Source of the DNA: Herpetosiphon giganteus
GTDB taxonomy: Bacteria; Chloroflexota; Chloroflexia; Chloroflexales; Herpetosiphonaceae
DNA: 64,000 nt
Direction: 5' to 3'
NCBI RefSeq assembly: GCF_016907925.1
Contig: NZ_JAFBCZ010000007.1
Span: 124,001 to 188,000 of the forward strand
Positions 34,731 to 43,175 of this stretch are shown here, in pieces. Made by a program: the position numbers and the translations under genes. How positions within the stretch are numbered: position 1 is the first letter of the stretch; every line of letters starts with the position of its first letter. The notes beneath the pieces are model-generated. The model did no database searches, was not told the DNA's origin, and saw nothing but the letters and a program-made list of their open reading frames with translations.

Positions 34731-37373
34731 TTAATGCAATAAGCCTTCGTCGCGGGCGATTGCCACGGCTTCGGTGCGGCTGCGCGCATTTAACTTGCCG
34801 AGCAAATTATTGACATGGCGTTTAACTGTACCGATCGCAATGATTAAACGTTCAGCAATTTCGGCGTTGCTATGGCCCAACGCCAATAATTTCAGCACTT
34901 CGATTTCGCGTTCGCTCAGTGGCTCGTTGAGGCTTTGGGCAGCGCTGGCGGTGCTGCTGTGTTGCAGCATTGCAGCCACAATCGCCGCTCGCTGGGCGGC
35001 ATAGCTCGTGCCTTCGCGTAGCAATTGGGCTAGCACTGGGCCTGCATCAAGCAAGCCGCGCAACGCTCCTTCATGCTCACTGATTGCTAAAGCTTGTTCG
35101 AGCTGGGCTTGGGCTGGCTTGGAGTTATTTTGGGCGGCATAGGCTAAGGCTAAGCTCAACAGCCACTCCAACCGATTGCCGCCATATTTGATCGTTTGTT
35201 GGAGTAATGGTTGTATCAGTTGAATCGCTTGGGCTGGCTCGTTATTGGCAATCAGCCAGCGGGCATAGGTATTGGCCGCGCCAACCTGCTGCCATTGCCA
35301 AACTGTTTGCTGCACGCTTTGCGCCCAGCGCCGCACCGTAGCCAGATCGCCGAGAATCAAGGCCATGCGGGCTTGAGTGGCTTGCACTTCGTTGACAAAG
35401 CGCCCAACATTATTGCGTTGGGCAAAATGCAGCGCTTGCTCGATTGAGGCTTGGCTATTGCGCCGCTCGTTGTTGGCATGCTCAACTCGTGCCCGCAAAC
35501 GATAGCCATCGGTGGCAATATCCAAATAGCCATTAATTTGGGCAATTGCAATCGCTTGCTCGGCGTGCGTTTGGGCTTGCTCAAGCTGGTTCCATTCGTA
35601 ACAGACTTCGCCTAAGCCAACGTGAATTAAGCCCAAGGCTGGCACTTGATGCCAACCACGCTCGCTGGCTAGCTCGATGCCACGGCGATAGGTTGCGGCG
35701 GCTTTGCGCAAATCGCCTTGTTGCGCTTGAATCTGGCCAAGATCGGCAATTGCCAAGAGCATGGCAAAGGTGTTGCCGCTGCGTTGATTGATCGTCACTG
35801 CATCGCTGGCCGCCGCCACCGCAATGGTTAAATTGCCAGTTAAGCGCGCCGAAACGGTTAAATTGCCCAGCAAAATGCCGCGTAGCACCAAATCATCGTG
35901 TTCGACGAGTTCAAGCGCTGCCTGCGAATGGCGCATTGAATGCTCGATATTATCGCCAAAGCGCAACAACACTGCCTCTATTGTGGCAATTTCTGCTTTG
36001 GCGCGGGCTTGCTCGGCTTGAGGCAAGGCTGCAAGCTGGGCACTGGCTTGGTTAAGATGCTCTTCGATGCCCAAAATATCGACGGTCAGCAATTGCGACC
36101 AGGCTGCAATTAAGGCCAAATGGCTGGATTGGCTGAGTTGGCTGGCTGGCAAGCGCGCCAACCAATTACGCACGCTCAAAGCCTCGCCACGCATCAAGGC
36201 ATCGCGGCCAAATTGGGCAATCAAATTGGTGGCTTGTTGATGATCGTTGGCTGCTAAACTATAGCTAATCGCCGTATTCAAATCGTTGTTGGCTGCATGC
36301 CAAGCGCTGGCCCGTTGCAAATACTCGGTTGGGGCTTGCGGATCGAGCTGTTGAAGCCGAAAACGCAAAAATTCGGCAAATAAATGATGATAGCGATACC
36401 AGCGTCGTTCATCATCGAGCGCGACCAAAAAGAGTTGGGCTGCCTCCAATTGCACTAGCATTTGCGCGCCTGTGCCTGGCTGCCAATCCAAAAGCTGGTC
36501 GCATAAAGCTCCGGTCAAGCGCTCGGCGACGCTGGTGGCAAGCAAAAATTCAACCGTCGCTGGGTCAAGCCGATCGAGCACTTCTTCGGCCAAGTAATCG
36601 AAAATATAGCGATGACTGCCGCTAAACCCACTTAATAATTGTTGGACATTGGCCCGATCTTTGGCCGAAAGCGCTGCCAATTGTAGCCCAGCAACCCAGC
36701 CTTCAGTGCGCTCGGTCAGCCAATCGATCGTTGCTTGATCGGGCAAATCGCTGAGGGTTTGGCGCAGCAATTGGGCAGTTTCAGCAGAATTAAATCGCAG
36801 CACGTTGGCATCGATTTCGCTGAGGTAGCCGCGTCCGCGCCAGCGCCCCAACGGCAAGGGTGGCACAGTGCGGCTGGCGATAATCAGGTGCAATTGGGCT
36901 GGGAGTTGATCGATAAACCACGCCAGCGCCGTATGCACCACTGGCGTATCGATCCAATGATAATCATCGAGCACCAGCACGATTGGCGCGAGCTGAGCGA
37001 CGCTAATTTCGTTGATCAATAAGGTTAAGACTGCTTCGATTGCTGGTTGCTGCAAGCCATTCAACAAGGCCATGGCATTGCGGCCTAAGGCTGGTTCAAG
37101 CGTTTGCAGGGCGGCAATCAGATAGCGGGCAAAGCGAATTGCATCATTGTCGTTACTATCTAAGGTGAGCCAAGCAACGCGCTGGCGCTCAGCAGCCATT
37201 GCACTCAGCAAGGTGGTTTTGCCGCTGCCAGCGCTCGCGGTAATCAGGGTTACGCGCCCGCGAACGGCTAGGCGTTCAAGCACATGCTGGCGCTCAACCA
37301 GCGTACTTGGGGTGTGCGGAGCTGCCAATTTGGTCAACAAAACTAATTGATGCAAATCGCTCATAGTGCTCAT
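34731..37373 (-). CDS. MalT-type LuxR-family transcriptional regulator
   Basis: An 880-residue ATP-dependent activator of the STAND/LAL class. The N-terminal nucleotide-binding domain has Walker A ITASAGSGKTTLL (about 44-56) and Walker B IVLVLDDYHWID, followed by IIASRTVPPLPLGRWR. The middle (about 350-790) is a helical superhelix of TPR-like units. The C-terminal helix-turn-helix (about 815-876) reads LSEREIEVLKLLALGHSNAE and ends in the LuxR pattern VKRHVNNLLGKLNARSRTEA. Such proteins sense an inducer through the superhelix and activate transcription on ATP binding. The target genes and inducer are unknown. Confidence 0.9.
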   Translation of the reverse strand: MSTMSDLHQLVLLTKLAAPHTPSTLVERQHVLERLAVRGRVTLITASAGSGKTTLLSAMAAERQRVAWLTLDSNDNDAIRFARYLIAALQTLEPALGRNAMALLNGLQQPAIEAVLTLLINEISVAQLAPIVLVLDDYHWIDTPVVHTALAWFIDQLPAQLHLIIASRTVPPLPLGRWRGRGYLSEIDANVLRFNSAETAQLLRQTLSDLPDQATIDWLTERTEGWVAGLQLAALSAKDRANVQQLLSGFSGSHRYIFDYLAEEVLDRLDPATVEFLLATSVAERLTGALCDQLLDWQPGTGAQMLVQLEAAQLFLVALDDERRWYRYHHLFAEFLRFRLQQLDPQAPTEYLQRASAWHAANNDLNTAISYSLAANDHQQATNLIAQFGRDALMRGEALSVRNWLARLPASQLSQSSHLALIAAWSQLLTVDILGIEEHLNQASAQLAALPQAEQARAKAEIATIEAVLLRFGDNIEHSMRHSQAALELVEHDDLVLRGILLGNLTVSARLTGNLTIAVAAASDAVTINQRSGNTFAMLLAIADLGQIQAQQGDLRKAAATYRRGIELASERGWHQVPALGLIHVGLGEVCYEWNQLEQAQTHAEQAIAIAQINGYLDIATDGYRLRARVEHANNERRNSQASIEQALHFAQRNNVGRFVNEVQATQARMALILGDLATVRRWAQSVQQTVWQWQQVGAANTYARWLIANNEPAQAIQLIQPLLQQTIKYGGNRLEWLLSLALAYAAQNNSKPAQAQLEQALAISEHEGALRGLLDAGPVLAQLLREGTSYAAQRAAIVAAMLQHSSTASAAQSLNEPLSEREIEVLKLLALGHSNAEIAERLIIAIGTVKRHVNNLLGKLNARSRTEAVAIARDEGLLH

Positions 37374-37380
37374 TTGGCAA

Positions 37381-37409
37381 CATAGACCACCGTAATTTGG
37401 TGGTCTATG
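37381..37409 (-). terminator. Hairpin between guaA and the LuxR-type gene
   Basis: CATAGACCACC (37381-37391) and GGTGGTCTATG (37399-37409) form a perfect 11-bp stem with a 7-base loop, 35 bases beyond the guaA stop and 8 bases before the next start. It lacks a T run. It could terminate guaA or control the downstream gene. Confidence 0.55.
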
Positions 37410-37443
37410 CTCCTGCTAGAATGGGTTTGATTCGGTCAGAAGG

Positions 37444-38988
37444 TTATTCCCATTCGATGGTGGCTGGTGGTTTCGAGGAAATATCATAGACCACCCGATT
37501 GACTCCAGTGACTTCGTTAACGATCCGACTAGAGACTTTCGCTAACAGTTCGTAGGGCAAACGCGCCCAATCGGCGGTCATAAAGTCCTCGGTGCTGACT
37601 GCGCGAATCGCAATTGTATCGGCGTAAGTGCGATAATCGCCCATCACGCCAACGCTCTGAACTGGCAACAAGACCGCAAAGGCCTGTTGGGTAGCGCGAT
37701 ACAAGCCCGCTGCGCGCAATTCTTCAAGGAAAATCGCATCGGCATGGCGCAAGGTTTCCAAGCGCTCAAAGCTAATTGCGCCCAGCAAACGCACGGCCAA
37801 ACCAGGGCCAGGGAAGGGATGCCGCCAAACCCAATCTTCGGGCAAGCCCAATGCCAAGCCTGCTGCTCGCACTTCATCCTTAAACAACATGCGCAATGGC
37901 TCGATGACCTTCAATTTCATATCAGCGGGCAAGCCGCCCACGTTATGATGGGTTTTGATCTTAACCGCCACGTTGCGATCGGGCGCTGTTGATTCGATCA
38001 CATCGGGATAGAGCGTGCCTTGCACCAAGTAGGCGGCATCGTCGAGGTTGCGGGCTTCGCGCTCGAAAATGCGAATAAATTTTTCGCCGATGATTTTGCG
38101 CTTTTGTTCTGGGTCGGTCACGCCAGCCAGCGCGCCCAAAAATTCGTCGGCAGCGTCAACCGTGATCAATTCAATTTGGAAGTGATCGCGGAAGGTGCGC
38201 GAAACTTGCTCGGCCTCGCCACGCCGCAACAAGCCGTTATCCACAAAAATGCAGGTCAAGCGCTCGCCGATGGCTTGATGGGCCAACAAGGCTGCAACCG
38301 CCGAATCGACCCCGCCACTCAGCGCACAAATCACTTGGCCGCTTGGTGCTTGCTGCTGAATGCGTGCAACTGCTTCTTGGATAAACTGGCTTGGCTGCCA
38401 GATCCCAGCGCATTCGCAAATGCGATAGATAAAATTGTGCAGCACTTGCTTGCCATACGGTGAATGCACGACCTCGGGGTGAAATTGCAGCCCATACCAG
38501 CGCCGCGCTTCATCGGCAGCCGCTGCATAGGGCGAATTGGGGCTAACCGCAATCGGATGCCAGCCAGCAGGCAGGGTTTCCAAGCGATCGCCGTGGCTCA
38601 TCCAAACCGAATGTTCGCTGGGAATATCGGCCAAGAGCGGCGATTCAGCAGTAATCGTAATTACGGCATGGCCAAATTCGCGGTCGTTGGATGGCGCAAC
38701 TTTGCCGCCCAGATGATGAGCCTGCAACTGCAACCCATAGCAAATGCCCAAAACTGGCAAATTGCTGGCCAAAACCCAGTCTGGCAGATGCGGTGCGCCT
38801 TCAGCATAAACGCTATTTGGCCCGCCCGAAAGAATCACGCCCTTGGGCTTGAGCGCGGCAATCGTCGCCTCATCGGCATCGAAGCGCACTAATTCGCTAT
38901 AAACGCCCGCCTCACGAACCCGCCGCACAATCAACTGACTATATTGTGAGCCATAATCAAGCACCACAATTGCTTCATTCTGTGTCAT
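37444..38988 (-). CDS. guaA: GMP synthase (glutamine-hydrolysing)
   Basis: GuaA aminates XMP to GMP using ATP and glutamine. The 514-residue protein has the class I glutamine amidotransferase domain (GICYGLQ with nucleophile Cys, [11 protein letters not shown] with the His-Glu pair), the ATP-pyrophosphatase domain with P-loop [15 protein letters not shown], and the dimerisation domain ending in the classic [17 protein letters not shown] chose the ATG at 38988, which has GAGG 5 bases upstream; a longer frame from TTG at 39012 would contain this site. Confidence 0.97.
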   Translation of the reverse strand: MTQNEAIVVLDYGSQYSQLIVRRVREAGVYSELVRFDADEATIAALKPKGVILSGGPNSVYAEGAPHLPDWVLASNLPVLGICYGLQLQAHHLGGKVAPSNDREFGHAVITITAESPLLADIPSEHSVWMSHGDRLETLPAGWHPIAVSPNSPYAAAADEARRWYGLQFHPEVVHSPYGKQVLHNFIYRICECAGIWQPSQFIQEAVARIQQQAPSGQVICALSGGVDSAVAALLAHQAIGERLTCIFVDNGLLRRGEAEQVSRTFRDHFQIELITVDAADEFLGALAGVTDPEQKRKIIGEKFIRIFEREARNLDDAAYLVQGTLYPDVIESTAPDRNVAVKIKTHHNVGGLPADMKLKVIEPLRMLFKDEVRAAGLALGLPEDWVWRHPFPGPGLAVRLLGAISFERLETLRHADAIFLEELRAAGLYRATQQAFAVLLPVQSVGVMGDYRTYADTIAIRAVSTEDFMTADWARLPYELLAKVSSRIVNEVTGVNRVVYDISSKPPATIEWE

Positions 38989-39059
38989 TGTTTCCTCAGT
39001 TTGGCACAACAACGGCGTTGTTATTCTGGTTGAGCATACGATGCGGCTAGTTTAACATA

Positions 39060-39110
39060 GGAATGCAGAAGGTAGAACATAGAACATAGAGCATAGATGT
39101 ACTGGTACAT
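39060..39110. repeat. Period-8 ACATAGAA words
   Basis: AGAACATAGAACATAGAGCA and similar 8-base iterations occupy the start of the gap between guaA and the flavoprotein gene. The same words occur near 17950 and 51930. Confidence 0.7.
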
Positions 39111-39130
39111 CAGGTTAACCACGGCTTGAT

Positions 39131-39263
39131 CCTCTCACCCCAACCCCTCTCCCACGTGGCGGGCGAGGGGCTTTAATCGCGTGGTTCTGCCGCACTGCGT
39201 GGCGAAAATGCGTGCTCCCCCTCACCCGCGTTTTCGTGGGCGAGGGGGCTGGGGGGTGAGGGG
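39131..39263. repeat. Palindromic C/T-rich dispersed element, copy 2
   Basis: Left arm CTCTCACCCCAACCCCTCTC, right arm CGAGGGGGCTGGGGGGTGAG. The core shares the blocks GGGCTTTAA, CGTGGTT and GTGCTCCCCCTC with copy 1 at 16911-17040. Length is about 133 bases. A block of CACGAAGG words follows at 39336-39390. Confidence 0.8.
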
Positions 39264-39335
39264 ACACGGTTGCCAATCCAATGAACTATTACACATAGAG
39301 CATAGGGATGGGGGATTAGGAGATTGGGATTTATG

Positions 39336-39400
39336 TTGATCCACGAAGGACACGAAGGACATAAATTATATAGCCTTCGTGCCCTTCGTGGATTAAAAAT
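39336..39400. repeat. CACGAAG words
   Basis: GATCCACGAAGGACACGAAG and its reverse form CTTCGTGCCCTTCGTGG face each other around a short AT spacer, forming a loose inverted repeat just beyond the end of the flavoprotein gene. Confidence 0.7.
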
Positions 39401-39402
39401 AG

Positions 39403-41133
39403 TTATTCAACGAGCCTTCCAGCCACACTGTATTCTTGTTGGTTGAAGGCTGCTTGCACGTCCTCGCTGGCGGTTGGAATTAACTCGGTTGTAAGCTCAA
39501 GCCGTAGCTGTTCAGTTTGATCGCGATACGGCTTGATCACGATTGTGCGTTGCCATAATGGATCAGTTGCCGGAAAATCGCTGCGTTGGTGTGCGCCACG
39601 GCTTTCGGGCCGCATCAAGGCTGCCAAAATCGTGGCTTCTGCGGTCAACAACATCGATTGTAAATCTAAGCTGGCGGCCAAATCGGCTGGGCCAACCGAG
39701 CGTTGTTGCGACTGAGAACGCAGTGTATGCAGTTGATCAAGGCTGGCTTCGAGCGTTTGTTCGTTGCGTACCACCCCCGCGCCGTGCCAAACCAGCTGCT
39801 GCAATTGATCGATCAGGCTGCGCTGGAAATCGCCTGCTTGCTGGCTAGCCCACGCCAAGCGTTCAGCTGCTTGCTGAATTTGCGCCGCTTGGACTGGCTG
39901 CTCGCTGTGTTGGCGCACATATTCGGCAGCATGCTGGCCCGCAATCCGCCCAAAGACCAAAATTTCGGCCAAACTATTGCCGCCCAAGCGATTGGCTCCA
40001 TGCACGCCAGCGGTTACCTCGCCAGCAGCATACAAGCCAGCAACATTAGTCGCGTGACTGAAGGGATCGACTTTCAAGCCACCCATGGAATAATGGGCGG
40101 TGGGCGCAATTTGCATGGCCTCGCGGGTAATATCAACGCCCACAGCTTGAAATTGCTCGACCATCCGTGGCAAGCGTTCGCGAATCAAGCTTGCTGGCAT
40201 ATGGCTAATATCGAGCCAAACCCCGCCATGTTCGCTGCCGCGACCTGCCATAATTTCAGTGTAATTGGCCAAGGCCACGCGGTCGCGGGTCGATAATTCC
40301 ATGCGTTCAGCATCGTAGCGCTGCATAAACCGCTCGCCATGGCGATTGTAAAGTTGCCCGCCTTCGCCGCGCACTGCTTCAGTTACCAAGGTTCCGGCCA
40401 ATTCGTGTGGGAAAATCATGCCCGATGGGTGGAATTGCACTAATTCCATATCAGCCAAGTGTGCGCCAACGTGCAAGCCCAAGGCCATGCCATCGCCAGT
40501 ATTTTCGCGTCGCCGCGACGAGGAGCGTTGATAGATGTGAATATGGCCGCCCGTTGCCAAAATAACGGCGTTGCTTTCAATCACAAATTGGCGTTGATCT
40601 GCCAGCCAAAAGCCATATGCGCCATTGACCCGATTGCCAGTGTGCAGCAAATCGCTGATATATGCTCGTTCGAGAATTGGAATTTGGCGGCGCTCAACTT
40701 CGCGCATCAAGGCATTAATAATCTCAAGCCCAGTGTAATCGCCAACAAAGCATGTGCGTCGATAGCGATGCGCCCCAAAATAGCGCTGATCGATCAATCC
40801 AGTGCTTGTGCGCGCAAATGGCATGCCCCAGGCTTCTAATTCAGCAATTGCTTGCGGTGCTTGTTGGCAGAGCAATTCGACCATGCGTGGGTCGCCGAGC
40901 ATTCTGCCCTCTTGCAAGGTATCGGCGGCATGAATCGCCCACGTATCTTCAGGATCGACCGTCGCCAAGGCTGCATTAATGCCGCCAGCAGCTAAAACCG
41001 TGTGGGCATCGGCTTTTGGCCGCTTACCAACCAACAACACCTTCAAGCCTTGATCGTGCAACTCAATTGCTGCCCGTAAACCAGCCCCGCCTGTGCCAAT
41101 CACCAAAACATCGCTTGTGTAACGCTGCCGCAT
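39403..41133 (-). CDS. FAD-dependent fumarate reductase/succinate dehydrogenase-type flavoprotein (orphan)
   Basis: A 576-residue flavoprotein from the ATG at 41133 (GAGG 7 bases upstream). The FAD-binding DVLVIGTGGAGLRAAIE is at the start. AHTVLAAGGINAAL has the His used for covalent FAD attachment in SdhA/FrdA, which L-aspartate oxidase lacks. QFHPSGMIFP, VTEAVRGEGG, ELSTRDRVALANYTEIM, and GANRLGGNSLAE cover substrate and FAD sites. The GRGSEHGGVWLDISHMP segment resembles the archaeal fumarate reductase/SDH-A branch. No iron-sulfur or membrane subunit gene is adjacent, so its electron partner is unknown. L-aspartate oxidase (NadB) is the main alternative. Confidence 0.8.
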   Translation of the reverse strand: MRQRYTSDVLVIGTGGAGLRAAIELHDQGLKVLLVGKRPKADAHTVLAAGGINAALATVDPEDTWAIHAADTLQEGRMLGDPRMVELLCQQAPQAIAELEAWGMPFARTSTGLIDQRYFGAHRYRRTCFVGDYTGLEIINALMREVERRQIPILERAYISDLLHTGNRVNGAYGFWLADQRQFVIESNAVILATGGHIHIYQRSSSRRRENTGDGMALGLHVGAHLADMELVQFHPSGMIFPHELAGTLVTEAVRGEGGQLYNRHGERFMQRYDAERMELSTRDRVALANYTEIMAGRGSEHGGVWLDISHMPASLIRERLPRMVEQFQAVGVDITREAMQIAPTAHYSMGGLKVDPFSHATNVAGLYAAGEVTAGVHGANRLGGNSLAEILVFGRIAGQHAAEYVRQHSEQPVQAAQIQQAAERLAWASQQAGDFQRSLIDQLQQLVWHGAGVVRNEQTLEASLDQLHTLRSQSQQRSVGPADLAASLDLQSMLLTAEATILAALMRPESRGAHQRSDFPATDPLWQRTIVIKPYRDQTEQLRLELTTELIPTASEDVQAAFNQQEYSVAGRLVE

Positions 41134-41230
41134 AACATACCTCGTTGTGTAGCATGAAGCCTCAGCGCAATCAATCAACGATTGCCCCGTATTGCGCCAA
41201 GGCATATAGTTGTTGTTGCTTACTCTACCG

Positions 41231-41259
41231 TTAACAAATCGCTACGTCTAAGATATGAT
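41231..41259 (+). promoter_or_regulatory. Promoter of the LysR-type gene
   Basis: TTAACA at 41231-41236 and TATGAT at 41254-41259 with a 17-base spacer; transcription should start near 41266, just before the palindrome at 41273. Confidence 0.6.
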
Positions 41260-41272
41260 TGCTCTATAAATC

Positions 41273-41287
41273 ATAGCCTGAGGCTAT
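41273..41287. promoter_or_regulatory. LysR-type operator palindrome
   Basis: ATAGCC-TGA-GGCTAT is a perfect 15-base interrupted palindrome that contains the T-N11-A core typical of LysR binding sites. It lies between the divergent flavoprotein and LysR genes, just downstream of the predicted LysR start point, so autorepression is likely. Confidence 0.6.
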
Positions 41288-41310
41288 CACATATTAATCA
41301 AGGAGCAACG

Positions 41311-42201
41311 ATGGAATTTAGTCAATTACGCTATTTTGAAGCGGTGGCGCGGTTGGGCAACGTGACCAAAGCTGCCCACGAACAGCATATTGCCCAGCCT
41401 TCGATGAGCAAAGCGTTGCAAGCGTTGGAGCAGGAAGTTGGGGTGCAGTTGTTTGATCGGGTTGGGCGTGGGGTTGAATTGAGCGATGCTGGCCATGTGC
41501 TACTACCCTATGCGCGGCGAATCTTGGCCGAAATTCAGGCAGCGCGCCAAGCTTTGCAAGCCCGCGCCGATCTGACGGTTGGCCATGTTTCGTTGGGCGT
41601 TACGCCAACGGTCGGCACGCGGCTAATTCCGCAGGCCTTGGCGGCTTTCAATCGGCGCTACCAAGGCATTCAACTCGAATTGCACGAGGCTGGAGCCAGC
41701 GAGTTGGTCGAATTGCTCAATGCAGGCGTGGTTGATCTGGCGATTGTTTCAGCGCTTGTGCATGGCGTAGAATCGACCACCTTGCTGAGCGAGCCGCTGG
41801 TCGTGGCAGTTAGTCAGCAGCATCGCTTTGCTCAGCGTCAGAGTGTGCTTGCTAGCGAGTTACGTGATGAAGGCTTTATCTTGTTTCCGCAGGGCTACGA
41901 ATTGCGCAATTATACCTTGCAACTCTGCGAGCAAGCTGGCTTTGCGCCGCGGATTGTGCTCGATGGCGGCGAGATGGATACGGTGGTCAGCTTGGTGGCG
42001 GCAGGCTTGGGTGTGGCGGTCGTCCCGCAATTAGCTATCGATCAACGCATCGGCTTGCATGCCTTGACGATTGCTGATGGCGGCTTGCACCGCACCTTGC
42101 GGCTGATTCGCCATAGTCAACGCCAGCCTTCGCCTGCAGCGGCGGCGCTCCATCAGGTATTGCACGAATGGGTCAGCCAGCATTATGCCCAAGAACCATA
42201 A
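41311..42201 (+). CDS. LysR-family transcriptional regulator
   Basis: A 296-residue regulator from the ATG at 41311 (AAGGAG at 41300-41305). The N-terminal winged helix MEFSQLRYFEAVARLGNVTK, with QPSMSKALQALEQEVGVQLF and SDAGHVLLPYARRIL, is classic LysR. The C-terminal effector domain starts around 92 (VSLGVTPTVGTRLIPQALAAF) and includes VSLVAAGLGVAVVPQLA. It is divergent from the FrdA-like flavoprotein gene, which is the likely target along with itself. The effector is unknown. Its last codons adjoin a dispersed repeat. Confidence 0.92.
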   Translation: MEFSQLRYFEAVARLGNVTKAAHEQHIAQPSMSKALQALEQEVGVQLFDRVGRGVELSDAGHVLLPYARRILAEIQAARQALQARADLTVGHVSLGVTPTVGTRLIPQALAAFNRRYQGIQLELHEAGASELVELLNAGVVDLAIVSALVHGVESTTLLSEPLVVAVSQQHRFAQRQSVLASELRDEGFILFPQGYELRNYTLQLCEQAGFAPRIVLDGGEMDTVVSLVAAGLGVAVVPQLAIDQRIGLHALTIADGGLHRTLRLIRHSQRQPSPAAAALHQVLHEWVSQHYAQEP

Positions 42202-42210
42202 AATGCAAAA

Positions 42211-42250
42211 GCCCCTCGCCCGCGCCGTGGGAGAGGGGTTGGAGTGAGGG
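42211..42250. repeat. Half-copy of the palindromic C/T-rich element
   Basis: GCCCCTCGCCCGCGCCGTGG, then GAGAGGGGTTGGAGTGAGGG, matches the right half of copy 3 at 52138-52178. The similarity extends left through AAGAACCAT into the last codons of the LysR gene. It can fold as a CCCCTC/GAGGGG hairpin and may act as a terminator between the convergent genes. Confidence 0.7.
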
Positions 42251-42255
42251 ATGAG

Positions 42256-42921
42256 TTAATCAAATTGGCGTGAAAGTGCTTTGGCTCCTTGGCTCATCCA
42301 TGGCTTAACCGGCGTGAACTTGAGCACCTCCAACGGCGCAGGAATATAGCCGCCACACAGACGATTGATAATCGCTTCGGCAATAATGCGGGTTGGAAAT
42401 TGCTTGGCATCCGATGGACGTTGCCACAGCACGCCTAAAGTTTGCTCGCATAAAAAGGCTGCGAATGTGTTCAACACCAATAATTGATAATGCGGATCAG
42501 CTCCATAACGACTTGGCCGATTGAACCATGTTTCAAAATCTGCATAATCGGTTTCGTGGCCGCCAAAGCGTTGCAGGCAAATTTCAGTAATTCCAGCTTT
42601 GGGTCGCAGCCATGCAGGCGTGCTTGTGCTGGCAAACCATTGCTCAAGGCTTGGCACTATGCCAGCAAAATCCTCTTGAATATGCTGGATGGCGATTAAC
42701 TCGGTTGGCACAGTTTGTTGATCGGATGCTCGCTGCCAAACCTCGCCAAAGATTGCTAGACATAATTCAATGCCATAGGCTTGATGCAACAACATGCGAT
42801 GGCGCGGATCGATACAATAGCTTTTGCTACTATCAAACCAATGTTCAATTGGCCAATAATCTTGCCAAATGCCGCCCCAGCGCTGGGCTGCGCTGCGCGC
42901 GTGATAATAGGGATGCGACAT
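42256..42921 (-). CDS. Tandem DUF6915-like domain protein
   Basis: A 221-residue protein with two copies of a DUF6915-like unit. The first (about 1-95) reads HPYYHARSAAQRWGG, IEHWFDSSKSY, PRHRMLLHQAYGIELC, IQHIQEDFAGIVPSLEQW. The second (about 108-210) has QRFGGHETDYADFETWFNRPS and PTRIIAEAI, with the RHR and histidines largely lost. The family has no known function but carries conserved His and Asp residues. The ATG at 42921 shares one base with the TGA at 42921-42923 that ends the preceding frame (TGATG), so it is translationally coupled to that gene. Confidence 0.65.
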   Translation of the reverse strand: MSHPYYHARSAAQRWGGIWQDYWPIEHWFDSSKSYCIDPRHRMLLHQAYGIELCLAIFGEVWQRASDQQTVPTELIAIQHIQEDFAGIVPSLEQWFASTSTPAWLRPKAGITEICLQRFGGHETDYADFETWFNRPSRYGADPHYQLLVLNTFAAFLCEQTLGVLWQRPSDAKQFPTRIIAEAIINRLCGGYIPAPLEVLKFTPVKPWMSQGAKALSRQFD

Positions 42922-43175
42922 CAATAACTCCGCCGTTGGCCCTGCCAAAAGGCCACATCAATGGTTTGATGTTGTGCTTCAGGCAAAGACATTACATACA
43001 AGTCAGGATCGGTAGGATGCGGCGTGAGCGCATAATTGTCATTAAGCAAGCCTTGGGCTTCCATTTCGTCGTAATCGTAGCTCGTCCAAATCTCGCCTAT
43101 ATGGTTGACAACTGCCTTCGCAACATCCAGCCGATAAATCCCATATTGTTGATATTGGGAGATTGCCTGAAACTA
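42921..43175 (-). pseudogene. C-terminal remainder of the preceding gene beyond an in-frame amber codon
   Basis: After the TAG at 43175-43173 the same frame stays open for 83 codons to a TGA at 42923-42921. The translated stretch (for example YGIYRLDVAKAVVN, TSYDYDEMEAQG, DPDLYVMSLPE, ending RRSY) aligns along its whole length with the C-terminus of the 165-residue paralogue at 44024-44521 (YGVYRLDVQTAQIS, SSYEYEDLRAF, NQDLYVMYLPD, ending QQSY). The amber aligns with a Trp of the paralogue, so a TGG-to-TAG change explains it. It is a recent nonsense mutation, a sequencing error or readthrough. Confidence 0.75.

Noticed and set aside
41182-41310. Longer LysR N-terminus
   Set aside because: The family starts at the MEFSQLRYFE helix; the extension covers the promoter and operator.
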